From: Hydrogenimonas cancrithermarum
GTDB lineage: Bacteria > Campylobacterota > Campylobacteria > Campylobacterales > Hydrogenimonadaceae
Assembly: GCF_030296055.1 (NCBI RefSeq)
Contig: NZ_AP027370.1
Coordinates: 682,001-746,000 of the forward strand
Direction: 5' to 3'
DNA length: 64,000 bases
The translations under genes and the position numbers were made by a program. Under the pieces are notes generated by a model. The model did not search any database and was not told the DNA's origin. It worked only from the letters and a program-made list of their open reading frames with translations. This document shows, piece after piece, positions 36,091-45,068 of the stretch; position 1 is the first letter of the stretch, and every line of letters begins with the position of its first letter.

Positions 36091-38109
36091 ATGACAAAAA
36101 ATATTTCTGCAAGATTCTTAATCATCTTTCTCTCTTTTTTTATCTCCGGAGCGTTTCTTATCGACTCCATTTTGCGCTCGATGGAGCTCAATCGACATGT
36201 CGAGAGATACAACGAACAAATCCTCGAGCCTCTTTTCAAATTGGGCCTTCTACTGAGCGAGCTCCACCACGATGCGATGCGAACGCTCATACCAATCACA
36301 AAAGAGGCTTTGAAAGTCGAACGGCGGTTACCGTACAACCATGAAGAGATATCGAAACAGTTTACATCGCTTTTGAGTAACGATATCGCTTTTTTGGATC
36401 GAAAAACGTATGAAGCGCAGATTCTTTCACTGAAGAACGAGTGGAAGGTGTTCGAGAAAAAGCATGAAAAGCTGCTGAAGAGTCTGAAAAAGAGGGACAA
36501 GAGATTGGAACACCTCTATTCGGACTATCTTTTCACCTATACCAATTTCCAAGCGAACCTCGACGCATTGAAAAAATATCTCGACAGTCACTTCAACGAT
36601 TTTATCGAAAATGAGAAAAAGAGCATTACAAACACCTTTTACCTCGCTGCTGTACTCGCCGTTTCGACCCTTGTTTTACTCTTTTTTCTACTGCAGGAAG
36701 TCAACACCATCAACAGAAAACTGAAAAAGTACCTGGAAGAGCGTGAAGATTTTCAAAAACGGCTTGCCGAAGCGAACAGAGCGTTGACGGACTATTCCGA
36801 AAAACTCGAAGACGAAGTCAAACGACGTACCGAAGAGGCATTGGACCATCTGATGAAAAATCCTCTCACGAAATTTCCCAACCGTTTGAGTTTCATCAAA
36901 AAACTCGGGGAGTTCCCCACTGCATCCATCGCACTTTTCAACATCGACCATTTCCGCTCCTACAACGATCTTTTCGGTGCCAAAGTGGGAGACAGGATCA
37001 TTCAGGAGTATGCAGCCTACCTTCGTCAAACCATTCCTTATCTGTATGAAATCTATCATCTGCAGGGTGACGAGTTCGCGATTGTGGAACCCAATAAAAA
37101 GACTTCAGGAACGTTCCAGGCAATGATGAAACAGGTGGCACAGCTTGTCAGAGAGTTTCATTACACCGACAGCAACGGAAACTTCGTTCTGCAAGTTTCG
37201 ATGGGTGTGGCCATCGACGAGGAACAAGCACTCAACAAAGCGGATATGGCGCTTCGCCAGGCCAAAAGTTCCAATGAAAGTCTCGTATTTTACAGCGAAG
37301 CCCTGATCGGCACCCACCACTATCTGGAAAACATCACGATGACGAAAGTTTTGAGCAGTGCCATCAAACAAAAGCGCATCGTCCCCTATTTTCAGGCCAT
37401 TGCGGAGACATCCAGCGGCAAAATCGTCAAATACGAGGTTCTGGCACGACTTATCGATGAAGAGGGAAATGTGATTCCACCGGGTCAATTCATGCAGCTG
37501 GCGAAACAGATCAAACTTTACGAGAAGATTACAAAAAGCATCTTTGAAAAAGCGATGGATGCCATAGAAAAATATGGTTTGCATCTCAATGTCAATCTCT
37601 CCGCAGACGATATCCACCATCTTCCAATAAGGGATTATATCATCGATCGCCTGGCCATGTCACAATACAGCGATCATCTGACACTCGAACTGCTGGAATC
37701 GGAGGAGACGAAAAACTATGAAGATGTCCGTGCATTCATTCAGCGTGTCAAACAGTATGGCGTAAAGATCGCCATCGACGATTTCGGATCGGGATACTCC
37801 AACTTTGCGAAGATCCTGAAACTTCGGATCGACTATCTCAAAATCGACGGTTCGTTCATCAGCAAAATCGATACCGACCCCGATTCGAAAGAGTTTGTCG
37901 AAATTATCCAAAAACTTGCCAAGACCTATGACATTGAAACGGTTGCCGAATATGTCTCGAGCGAATCGATCTATCGGGAAGTACGCGCGATCGGCATCGA
38001 CTTCGCCCAGGGTTATCATATTTCCAAACCCAAACCCCTTGAAGAGATTTTAATCGACAATACGCGCCATACACCGCTATCCGTCGGTTTTAAAAGAGAT
38101 ACCGGTTAG
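36091..38109 (+). CDS. Membrane GGDEF-EAL protein (cyclic di-GMP turnover)
   Basis: 672 aa. Two membrane helices (residues about 7-27 and 178-200) enclose a helical periplasmic sensor. A coiled segment leads to the GGDEF domain (FNIDHFRSYNDLFGAKVGD; the signature reads QGDEF, a variant of GGDEF) and an EAL domain (KYEVLARLI, CSxxN-like LHLNVNLSADDIHH, IDDFGSGYSNFAKI, LKIDGSFI). EAL metal and catalytic residues look intact, so phosphodiesterase activity is likely. The first signature Gly is replaced by Gln, which may reduce cyclase activity. Stands alone, divergent from tonB. Confidence 0.88.
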   Translation: MTKNISARFLIIFLSFFISGAFLIDSILRSMELNRHVERYNEQILEPLFKLGLLLSELHHDAMRTLIPITKEALKVERRLPYNHEEISKQFTSLLSNDIAFLDRKTYEAQILSLKNEWKVFEKKHEKLLKSLKKRDKRLEHLYSDYLFTYTNFQANLDALKKYLDSHFNDFIENEKKSITNTFYLAAVLAVSTLVLLFFLLQEVNTINRKLKKYLEEREDFQKRLAEANRALTDYSEKLEDEVKRRTEEALDHLMKNPLTKFPNRLSFIKKLGEFPTASIALFNIDHFRSYNDLFGAKVGDRIIQEYAAYLRQTIPYLYEIYHLQGDEFAIVEPNKKTSGTFQAMMKQVAQLVREFHYTDSNGNFVLQVSMGVAIDEEQALNKADMALRQAKSSNESLVFYSEALIGTHHYLENITMTKVLSSAIKQKRIVPYFQAIAETSSGKIVKYEVLARLIDEEGNVIPPGQFMQLAKQIKLYEKITKSIFEKAMDAIEKYGLHLNVNLSADDIHHLPIRDYIIDRLAMSQYSDHLTLELLESEETKNYEDVRAFIQRVKQYGVKIAIDDFGSGYSNFAKILKLRIDYLKIDGSFISKIDTDPDSKEFVEIIQKLAKTYDIETVAEYVSSESIYREVRAIGIDFAQGYHISKPKPLEEILIDNTRHTPLSVGFKRDTG

Positions 38110-38157
38110 ATAGTTTGCAATCTGCTACAATTACATTTTAAATTTCAAGGAATCATC

Positions 38158-39372
38158 GTGCGTACTTTTCAACCCGAAAAATCGGAACATTCAACTTTTA
38201 CATATTTTCTCTCTCAGCCTCATCAGCCATTTTTTCTCATGGGAATCGTCTGGGCCATCGTCACGATGCTGCCGTTTATGCTCGGTTTCAAAGGCATTCT
38301 CCCGCTAGGGCTGGGCCCGACCGTTTTTCATGCCTATACGATGCTCTTTATCGTCTTCAGCCATTTTTTTCATGGCTTTCTGCTTACGACGTTTCCCCGT
38401 TTTTGTATGACACAGCCTGTACCTTACGCTATTTACACTCGACTCTTCCTCCTTTATGAGGCTGGTGCGCTGCTCTTTATTCTCGGTGCCCTCTTCTTTG
38501 CACCACTTGCAATTATCGGAGTTTTGACGCTCTTTGCAGGCCACCTCTTCGCAATAAGCAATTTCCGACTCATCTACCAAGCTGGCGGTTCACCGGAAAA
38601 GTCCGATCCCTTTTGGCTGCTTGTCGCACACGCGTCCGGCCTTGCCGCCCATCTGATTTTCGTTGTTGGAATCATCTACGATACCTTCGATATCCACTTC
38701 GGCTGGCAGCCTCTCGCCGTCGGCATCGGCATCTATCTCTACCTGATTTTTCTGACGTTTACCGTCGCACAGCGGATGATCCCCTTTTTCAGCCATGTCA
38801 TAGCAGACAAACCGCAGCGATTCGTCCCCATCGTCTACTCGATGCTGGCGATCAAAGCCGCATCGTTCGCCTTCGGATTGAACGCACTCGACATTGTCGT
38901 GACATTGGTTTTGGCGGGCTACCTGCTCAAAGAGTTTCTAAGCTGGAAACTGCCTGTTTTCAGTTCTCCGGCAATTTTGTGGGTGCTGCATCTGGGACTC
39001 TTCTGGCTTCCGGCGGGACTTTTGATCGATGCGGTGAGCAGATTGGCGGAACTCTGGTTTCAGACGTCGTTCCTTTTTGCAGGGATGCACCTCGTCGCGA
39101 TCGGGTTTGTCACCACAATTCTGATCGGTTTCGGTACGCGCGTGACACTGGGGCACTCCGGACAGGTTCCACATGCTGACAAGATATCGGTGGGGCTCTT
39201 TTGGCTAACAGAAGCGGTGGTTTTGGTGAGGTTTCTCTACTCTTTGGGTATGGGTCTCGGGCTCGATCTCTTCTGGCTTTTCGATCTTGCCGCAACACTT
39301 TGGACGGTTCTTTTCATTGCCTGGGGCATCAAATTCGGCCCCGTTTTGTTCAGGGGTAAAACAGAGGGGTAA
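38158..39372 (+). CDS. nnrS: NnrS family haem/copper membrane protein (second copy)
   Basis: 404 aa starting at GTG 38158 (CAAGGA upstream). About twelve membrane segments. SQPHQPFFLMGIVWAIVTMLP, FHAYTMLFIVFSHFFHGFLL and the conserved His/Arg pattern of NnrS are visible, though it is divergent from the NnrS at 4056. NnrS proteins relate to NO metabolism, so the location beside the nos cluster makes sense. Convergent with the small gene at 39377-39646. Confidence 0.82.
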   Translation: MRTFQPEKSEHSTFTYFLSQPHQPFFLMGIVWAIVTMLPFMLGFKGILPLGLGPTVFHAYTMLFIVFSHFFHGFLLTTFPRFCMTQPVPYAIYTRLFLLYEAGALLFILGALFFAPLAIIGVLTLFAGHLFAISNFRLIYQAGGSPEKSDPFWLLVAHASGLAAHLIFVVGIIYDTFDIHFGWQPLAVGIGIYLYLIFLTFTVAQRMIPFFSHVIADKPQRFVPIVYSMLAIKAASFAFGLNALDIVVTLVLAGYLLKEFLSWKLPVFSSPAILWVLHLGLFWLPAGLLIDAVSRLAELWFQTSFLFAGMHLVAIGFVTTILIGFGTRVTLGHSGQVPHADKISVGLFWLTEAVVLVRFLYSLGMGLGLDLFWLFDLAATLWTVLFIAWGIKFGPVLFRGKTEG

Positions 39373-39376
39373 AAGT

Positions 39377-39646
39377 TTACCCTTCTGCCACACCTGTCTC
39401 ATCCTGATACTTCTGCATCAAACCGCGTATCTCGAGGACATAGACATCCATGATCGTTTTGTCGACCGTCGGGTCGACACTCCATGCTACCTGCATGCCG
39501 GGACCGTAGTCGCGCCCCATCTCTTCGATCTTTTCCATATATTCGTCCAGATTGTCACACACGACCGTCTCTCCGGTTGCCGTTTCGGTTAGTTCGATAT
39601 ACCATCCGCCCAGCGGCTTTGCTTTGATGACCGATTGAAACTCCAT
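39377..39646 (-). CDS. Small conserved hypothetical protein
   Basis: 89 aa, with AAAGGAG before the ATG. Compact alpha/beta sequence (GGWYIELTETATGETVVCDNLDEY, MQVAWSVDPTVDKTIMDVYVLE) with a single Cys and no signal or membrane segment. Last gene of the nos-side minus-strand run, 12 bases from the nosL-like gene, so probably co-transcribed. No function assigned. Confidence 0.7.
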   Translation of the reverse strand: MEFQSVIKAKPLGGWYIELTETATGETVVCDNLDEYMEKIEEMGRDYGPGMQVAWSVDPTVDKTIMDVYVLEIRGLMQKYQDETGVAEG

Positions 39647-39658
39647 TCGTTGACTCCT

Positions 39659-40138
39659 TTAATATCCTAGTAATTTTTTTCTGATTTTCGGGTCTTTGAG
39701 CGTCAGACCACGCAGCACACGCAGTCGCATCTCCTCGAAAGGTATGCGATCCTTCGCCGGTTTTTCGTAGGCACCGAAGCCATACCCCATCGGCGTCGGA
39801 TCGGTTTGTGAATAGTGCGCTTTCGTCGCATCGATCCAGCGGTGCATGTCTCTGCTGTAGACCCAGAGTCTGACGTGTGAGGGGTCGACATGGTGCGCCT
39901 CCATCCAGAGCACCATGCAGCCAGGATCGTCAAAGACGACCACCTCCCCGTTTTTTCGTACCAGTTCGGCACTGTCGATCATCGATTTGAGATCCATATG
40001 GCACTGCGGACAGGTAACGCTGCCGGGTTTGAAATCGACGGGTTTGCCATTTTCGCTTCTGATACCGACATTTCCGCCTTTGTCACCGCAGCCGCCCAGA
40101 ATGAAAAGCGACAAAAGAAACAGACCGATCCATCTCAT
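39659..40138 (-). CDS. nosL: NosL-family copper chaperone lipoprotein
   Basis: 159 aa from ATG 40138, which overlaps the stop of the upstream gene (ATGA); the longer frame to 40270 has no support. Lipobox FILGGC. The NosL copper-site motif is VTCPQCHMDLKSMIDSA, then FDDPGCMVLWMEAHHVD and the KAHYSQTDPTPMGYGF segment characteristic of NosL. NosL delivers Cu(I) to apo-NosZ at the outer face of the membrane. This is one of four NosL-family genes in the window. Confidence 0.9.
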   Translation of the reverse strand: MRWIGLFLLSLFILGGCGDKGGNVGIRSENGKPVDFKPGSVTCPQCHMDLKSMIDSAELVRKNGEVVVFDDPGCMVLWMEAHHVDPSHVRLWVYSRDMHRWIDATKAHYSQTDPTPMGYGFGAYEKPAKDRIPFEEMRLRVLRGLTLKDPKIRKKLLGY

Positions 40139-41100
40139 AGCCAGACTCCGTTTTTCAGATAGAAACTTATCGGGTAGTATGATACAACAAAGAGGTATAA
40201 AGTGTCCAAAACTATCGACCGATTCAGCCATCCGCGTACCGTACCATAGCCCAACTTTTCCGCGATCCATGCGGCGATGCCGTAAAAGGTTCCACCAAAG
40301 AGAAAGGTATAGAGGAAATAGCCGACATAATGGTAGTCGCTCTGCAAAAGGCAGAAGGGGCAGTGGTGGTGCGGCATTTCGTAGACGTAGGTCGAGAAGA
40401 AGGCGATGAGAGAGACGATCGCGACAGGAATGAAAAGAAGGTTGAAAAGCGCCGTCCAGAAAGCGCGTTTAAAAAGCCATGCCACTGCGATCAATACGAA
40501 ATTTCCATAGAACAGCCCGAGAATGAGCGGAGTCGGAAGCGTGATGAACGCCGATACTGCCGAACTTTTGGCCGCCGAAAAGAGCGTTCCGCAGCAGCTG
40601 ACGATGACGTGGGGATTGATACCTCCCATGTGAAGCGCCTCCAGCACGACTTCGAGGGTAAAGAACGGAAAGATCAGGATGAAAAACCAGAATTTCATCT
40701 TCGTAAAGGGGTAGTCCGGTTTTTTCATGTCGATGCGATGCAGAACGATCCAGAATCCGAAAAGGTAGAGGTCGAGAATCTTGACGACAAAAAGCGGCAG
40801 GCCGTAGACGGTGGCGTTGGTCACCCCGGCCGCACACATGGCGCCGGGCAGGATGTTGGAAAGGTTGTCGAGCGTATAGATGAAATAGAGAAAGAGCGGC
40901 AGTTTGAGGTAGAAGATATACTCGATGATCGTCGCAACCAGATAGGCCCGTTTTTCGAGTGCGTACTGCAGCGGCGTCGTGGCGTTTCGGTCCCACTTTC
41001 GGACGATCTGTACCGAAATGGCAAGCGCAATGAGCGCAAAAAGAAACAAAATGCCATCGAGCAGTAAAATGGCGATGACATCGGGGCTCAAAAGGTTCAC
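40135..41100 (-). CDS. Multi-pass membrane protein of the nos extension, with Cys motifs
   Basis: 321 aa starting at GTG 41100, which overlaps the ATPase stop (GTGA). About eight membrane helices. Cysteines are in CAAG, VSCCGTLF and HHHCPFCLLQSDYHYVGY; the His-rich CPFC could bind copper or serve thiol chemistry. No family recognised with certainty. Coupled to an ABC transporter upstream and NosL downstream, it most likely takes part in copper or thiol handling for NosZ maturation. Confidence 0.65.
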   Translation of the reverse strand: MNLLSPDVIAILLLDGILFLFALIALAISVQIVRKWDRNATTPLQYALEKRAYLVATIIEYIFYLKLPLFLYFIYTLDNLSNILPGAMCAAGVTNATVYGLPLFVVKILDLYLFGFWIVLHRIDMKKPDYPFTKMKFWFFILIFPFFTLEVVLEALHMGGINPHVIVSCCGTLFSAAKSSAVSAFITLPTPLILGLFYGNFVLIAVAWLFKRAFWTALFNLLFIPVAIVSLIAFFSTYVYEMPHHHCPFCLLQSDYHYVGYFLYTFLFGGTFYGIAAWIAEKLGYGTVRGWLNRSIVLDTLYLFVVSYYPISFYLKNGVWL

Positions 41101-41765
41101 ACGACCCTTCCGTTATGAAGTGTGATCTCTCTGTCGGTGATCGGCAGATCGAAAAAGAGCGGGTCGTGCGTCGCGATGAGAATGGTCTTCCCCTCTTCCT
41201 TGATACGCTTCACATACTCCAAAAACCGCTCTGCCAGTTTCGCATCTAGATTCGCCGTCGGCTCGTCGGCGAGAATGATAGGTGGATCGTTCACGAGCGC
41301 TCTGGCGATCGCCACCCGCTGCTGCTCCCCGCCCGAAAGATTTTTTGCCAAGTCATCCCGCTTGTGCGCGATCGAAAACTCTTCCATCACCCGCTCCGCC
41401 TTCGCTTCGAGCTCCTTTTCGCTCAGCTTTTCGGGAATCAGCGGTGTCACGATATTGTCGAACACCGAAAGCGTCGGAATGAGATTGAACTTCTGAAAGA
41501 TGAAGCCGATCTTTTCGCGCCGAAAGAGCGAAGCGAAATCGTCGGGAAGTTTCGACACCCGCGTCTCCTCCACGATCACCTCCCCCGAGGTCGGTTTCTG
41601 CAGCGCCGCGATGAGCGAAAGCACCGTACTCTTCCCGCTCCCGCTGGGCCCTTTCAAAATGACGAGCTCGTTCTCCCCCACTTCGAAGGAGACATCCCGC
41701 AGTGCCGTCATCTCGTTGGGCCTACCCTGATTAAAAACCTTCGTTACATTTTTGACTTCAATCAT
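41097..41765 (-). CDS. ABC transporter ATP-binding protein, MacB/LolD type
   Basis: 222 aa. Walker A GPSGSGKST, Q-loop GFIFQKFNLIPTLSVFDN, signature LSGGEQQRVAIARAL, Walker B PIILADEPTANLD and switch ATHDPLFFD. It groups with MacB/LolD-type ATPases that drive FtsX-like permeases. Encoded 13 bases after such a permease. Within the nos extension it may export or insert a maturation component; this is inference. Confidence 0.92.
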   Translation of the reverse strand: MIEVKNVTKVFNQGRPNEMTALRDVSFEVGENELVILKGPSGSGKSTVLSLIAALQKPTSGEVIVEETRVSKLPDDFASLFRREKIGFIFQKFNLIPTLSVFDNIVTPLIPEKLSEKELEAKAERVMEEFSIAHKRDDLAKNLSGGEQQRVAIARALVNDPPIILADEPTANLDAKLAERFLEYVKRIKEEGKTILIATHDPLFFDLPITDREITLHNGRVV

Positions 41766-41778
41766 TCATAATCCATCA

Positions 41779-42948
41779 TCATCGTATGACCTCATCCGCC
41801 TCAAGTGTCGCCGCCTTCCATGAAGGAATCAGCGTCGCGGCGATATAAACCGGGACCGTCGTGAAAAAGATCAGCGCCAGCGTCCCACCGTCGAGCGCAA
41901 AGGGCAGATCGAAGGGAGGCTTGAGCACCGAATAGCCCATAAACAGATCCCGCATCAACGGCGCGCCGAGGCCGAAGACGTAGCCAAGCGCCAGCGTCAC
42001 GGCCAGAAAATAGGCACCCACGGAGATGACGGCAGCCTCGAAAAACTTGACATTCAGGATGTCGCCAATCTTCCAGCCCAGCGCTTTGAGGATGCCGATT
42101 TCGCGTTTCTCCTCACTGCTGAGTCCGCTCGCTTTGTCGTAGATAATGATGAAAAAGGTGAAGATGGCGATGATGAAGAGTGCCAGGAAGATGCCGCTTT
42201 TGTAGTCGAAGACGTTCTGGTAGCTGATGCGCAGATCCTCTTTGGTGATGACGCGGGTATCGGGATAGTGTTCACCGATCTTTTTGGCGATCGTCGCCAC
42301 CTCTTCGGGGTTGGCCACATGAACGACGATATCGGTCGCCGCGCCTTCTTCCATTCCGAAAATATCCCGAACCAGAGAGCTCTCCATCACGATGATATCG
42401 TTGCTCTCGAGCGTCGTCGCCGGCTTGAAGACACCTCCGACCGTCACCTTCGTCAACTCCCCGTCGGGCTTGACGAAATAGAAGTAGTCGTTGAAAAAGT
42501 TCCGTTTCAGCGTTTCGTAAACCCCCTGGCCCACGATCATCGTATCCTCTTCGACCAGCCCCTCCGCATAGGTGTCGGCTACCATATCGAGCTCTTTTTT
42601 ATACTGTTTTCCAAACGCTTCGACTCCGACGATACTGAAATTGACTCCGGCTTTCGGAAAATAGTAATAACCCCAGACCCTGGGTATCGCGTCGCTCACG
42701 CCGAATATCCGGGCAATGGTTTCGCTTCTGTCGGCTTCGATGTCGGTCTGCTTACCGGCTACGACGCGCTGTACCGTAATATCGGGCAACGCTTCGAGTG
42801 TCGTGAACATCTCGACTTTGAGCGAATGGGTGATCATGAAGATCGATGCGAGAATGAAGATCATCAGCGCGAAAATAACGAAAATGAAAAGGTTCTTGCT
42901 TCCTCGCCGCATCAAAGAGCTGAGTGCGAATGCAAATAGATTTTTCAT
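41779..42948 (-). CDS. ABC transporter permease, FtsX/MacB type
   Basis: 389 aa. One N-terminal helix (LFIFVIFALMIFILASIFMITHSL), then a large periplasmic domain (residues about 50-265: DITVQRVVAGKQ, MIVGQGVYETLK) and three C-terminal helices (FIIAIFTFFIIIYD, LAVTLALGYVFGLGA, LALIFFTTVPVYIAATLI). LSSEEKREIGILKALGWK is the FtsX-fold hallmark. Paired with the ATPase downstream; its start overlaps the upstream hypothetical gene (ATGA). Confidence 0.9.
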   Translation of the reverse strand: MKNLFAFALSSLMRRGSKNLFIFVIFALMIFILASIFMITHSLKVEMFTTLEALPDITVQRVVAGKQTDIEADRSETIARIFGVSDAIPRVWGYYYFPKAGVNFSIVGVEAFGKQYKKELDMVADTYAEGLVEEDTMIVGQGVYETLKRNFFNDYFYFVKPDGELTKVTVGGVFKPATTLESNDIIVMESSLVRDIFGMEEGAATDIVVHVANPEEVATIAKKIGEHYPDTRVITKEDLRISYQNVFDYKSGIFLALFIIAIFTFFIIIYDKASGLSSEEKREIGILKALGWKIGDILNVKFFEAAVISVGAYFLAVTLALGYVFGLGAPLMRDLFMGYSVLKPPFDLPFALDGGTLALIFFTTVPVYIAATLIPSWKAATLEADEVIR

Positions 42949-43262
42949 TGGCCGACGATCCTCGATGGTACCAGTTTTTCGATATGGGAAGGTGCATAGG
43001 TGAACGATGCTGGAAAATAGTCCAGAAGCTCGGGCCCCTCATTGAACGGAGAGTAGAGATCGGAGAGGGAACGAAAACGGATAAACCTCGCTTCCGTCGC
43101 GACACTGAGATCCGGAAGCTGTACCATTGCGACAAACGCATTTTTTGTAGCGACAGTCGCTTTCGACACACTCTTTTCCGCTTCGAAATAGAGCATCTCT
43201 CCCACCATCACAGACAGGAGCAGTGCACTCATAACCGAAAAGTGTCCGATACGCCTATTCAT
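42945..43262 (-). CDS. Small membrane-anchored hypothetical protein
   Basis: 105 aa from ATG 43262, inside the last codons of the double-NosL gene (ATGAATAG overlap); a longer frame to 43295 is less likely. One N-terminal hydrophobic segment (FSVMSALLLSVMVGEMLYF), then a periplasmic tail with PDLSVATEARFIRFRSLSD. It overlaps genes on both sides by a few bases, so it is a real part of this operon. Function unknown. Confidence 0.65.
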   Translation of the reverse strand: MNRRIGHFSVMSALLLSVMVGEMLYFEAEKSVSKATVATKNAFVAMVQLPDLSVATEARFIRFRSLSDLYSPFNEGPELLDYFPASFTYAPSHIEKLVPSRIVGQ

Positions 43263-44454
43263 CCAGTTTGTAGACGAGCTCTTTCGTGATTTCATCGAAA
43301 CGGAGAATTTTCCTACCGTGATGGTCTCTCATGAAGTTCTCCGCCGCCGCTTTCGTTTTGAAAGGGATCAATTCGTTCCCCATCGGCCCATAGACATCAC
43401 TGCCGACGACATACCACGCCGCTTTCGCCCAGACCGGCTTGAGTGTATAGTAGTCACGCACGACAATCTTTTTGATATGCTTTTTGATATCCCCGTAATC
43501 GCCCCATTTCTCGGGTTCGAAGTAAAACTTCATCAAATCTTTGACACCGTCGAACGCCAGATGTGCCAGTTTTCCATTCTTTTCGTAATAGATAAACGCG
43601 GCCCATTTGGGATGTTTGTAGACGAACATACCGCAAACCGGGCATTTTTCCTGCTTGCTCAGGTCGGGTCCTGCAGCCGGCTGTGCCGCACCCATTTTGC
43701 CTTTGCAGCCCGGCATACGGCCTCTATTCATGTCACAGCGGCACCCTTTCATCATATCGTCGGCATGGCCGCCTTTGACATCCCAAAGATAGAGCGCCAC
43801 CGCCTGCAGCTGCTTCTCCTTCATCGGTTTGCAGAGCTTTTCACTTCTAATCGCCGCTTTGAGATCGTTGATGTGTGCAAATTTGGAAACATCGATCGGC
43901 TGACACATTTTTTTGTAGATCCTCTCACCCATCGGATACATTTTGGTCTGCTTCTTCCTGGCGATCATCATCGAATCTTTCGCCAACGCCTTTTGCGCCA
44001 TCTTGAAAGCCGCATCGAAATCTACGATCTTCCCACCATACTTTTTCTGGAACTTTTCGGCATCTTCGAGCTTTGCGAAAGCGATTTTGCTCGTCATGCT
44101 CATCGTCCCTTTGATTTTCGAACCCACCACATAACGGGCCCGTTTCGCATCGATCAACTCTCCGGTTTTTGCATCGACGACGAGAATCTTTTCAACATTC
44201 TCTTTTATATTGGGCCAGTCGGCGGCAAGACAGCGTATGGAACAGTACTGTTTTTTCGTGCCGTCTTTCAAAACGGCCGCGTGGGAAGTTTTGTAGAACA
44301 TCTTCAGATTCATGCCACACACCGGACACCACATTTTCTGCGGCCCTGACTGAATCAACTGCGGTTTGCCCTCCGCCATCTTGCTGAAACCCGCGGCCGA
44401 TGCCATCGCCGTCAGCGAAAGCACCGTTACGATCAGCACTACAAATCTTTTCAT
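43255..44454 (-). CDS. Double NosL-domain protein with a cytochrome-like linker
   Basis: 399 aa with a signal peptide (MKRFVVLIVTVLSLTAMASA). Residues about 35-150 form a NosL-like domain (MWCPVCGMNLKMFYKTSH, KQYCSIRCLAADW). Residues about 165-245 resemble a cytochrome c-type helical domain without a CxxCH (GERIYKKMCQPIDVSKFAHI, KEKQLQAVALYLWDVKGG). A Cys/Met-rich stretch (MKGCRCDMNRGRMPGCKGKM) follows, then a second NosL domain (EKCPVCGMFVYKHPKWAA). The arrangement suggests a periplasmic copper relay. It is not a standard NosL and is twice the usual length. Confidence 0.8.
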   Translation of the reverse strand: MKRFVVLIVTVLSLTAMASAAGFSKMAEGKPQLIQSGPQKMWCPVCGMNLKMFYKTSHAAVLKDGTKKQYCSIRCLAADWPNIKENVEKILVVDAKTGELIDAKRARYVVGSKIKGTMSMTSKIAFAKLEDAEKFQKKYGGKIVDFDAAFKMAQKALAKDSMMIARKKQTKMYPMGERIYKKMCQPIDVSKFAHINDLKAAIRSEKLCKPMKEKQLQAVALYLWDVKGGHADDMMKGCRCDMNRGRMPGCKGKMGAAQPAAGPDLSKQEKCPVCGMFVYKHPKWAAFIYYEKNGKLAHLAFDGVKDLMKFYFEPEKWGDYGDIKKHIKKIVVRDYYTLKPVWAKAAWYVVGSDVYGPMGNELIPFKTKAAAENFMRDHHGRKILRFDEITKELVYKLDE

Positions 44455-44520
44455 CTCTTCAACTCCATTTCATTGTATTCATGGAAAATCTTACCCAACC
44501 GATGTTAATATCGCGTTAAG

Positions 44521-45000
44521 TCACATATCGAGATAGCGGATCAGCCCGTATCCTTTGTTGCCCATTTCATCGAAATCCATAATCCGAGTTCCGCCGTATC
44601 TTTTGACGAAGAGTTCGGCTTTCGTTCTGGATGAAAAAGGAATCAGGTCATCCCCATGGGGGCCTGTGAGGCGGCTTCCGAAAACGAACCATGCCTTTTC
44701 TATGGGAACCCTTTCACCACCGAGATAGTCTTTGACGTACATCTTGTCGACTTCGGTCCGATCTTTCACCCCATACTCCGGATACTTTTCAGGGTGGTAA
44801 TAGAAATTCATCATCGCCTTGACGCAGCAAAAACGGATATGTTTTCCGTTTTTGAGAATCATCTCGGTTTCGAACTTCGGGAATTTGTCGATCATCAGCT
44901 GATAGACCGGATCACGCTCGTTCGGTTTGTCGCCCCAGGCACTATCGGCCGCAAACATAACCGACGTGATCAGCAACAGTGCCAAAAATATTCGTCTCAT
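44521..45000 (-). CDS. NosL-related periplasmic protein
   Basis: 159 aa with a signal peptide (MRRIFLALLLITSVMFAADS). KHIRFCCVKAMMNFYYHPEK is the NosL-type Cys segment with a CC pair; the N-terminal CxxC of canonical NosL is absent. KAWFVFGSRLTGPHGDDLIPF and KRYGGTRIMDFDEM match the tail of the double-NosL protein next door. Probably a copper-binding NosZ maturation factor. Confidence 0.78.
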   Translation of the reverse strand: MRRIFLALLLITSVMFAADSAWGDKPNERDPVYQLMIDKFPKFETEMILKNGKHIRFCCVKAMMNFYYHPEKYPEYGVKDRTEVDKMYVKDYLGGERVPIEKAWFVFGSRLTGPHGDDLIPFSSRTKAELFVKRYGGTRIMDFDEMGNKGYGLIRYLDM

Positions 45001-45068
45001 TCAACCTCCTCTTTCTTCACTCATTCAAAATTTGAGGGACATTGCCCCGCACTCGCGCCTTACACCTT

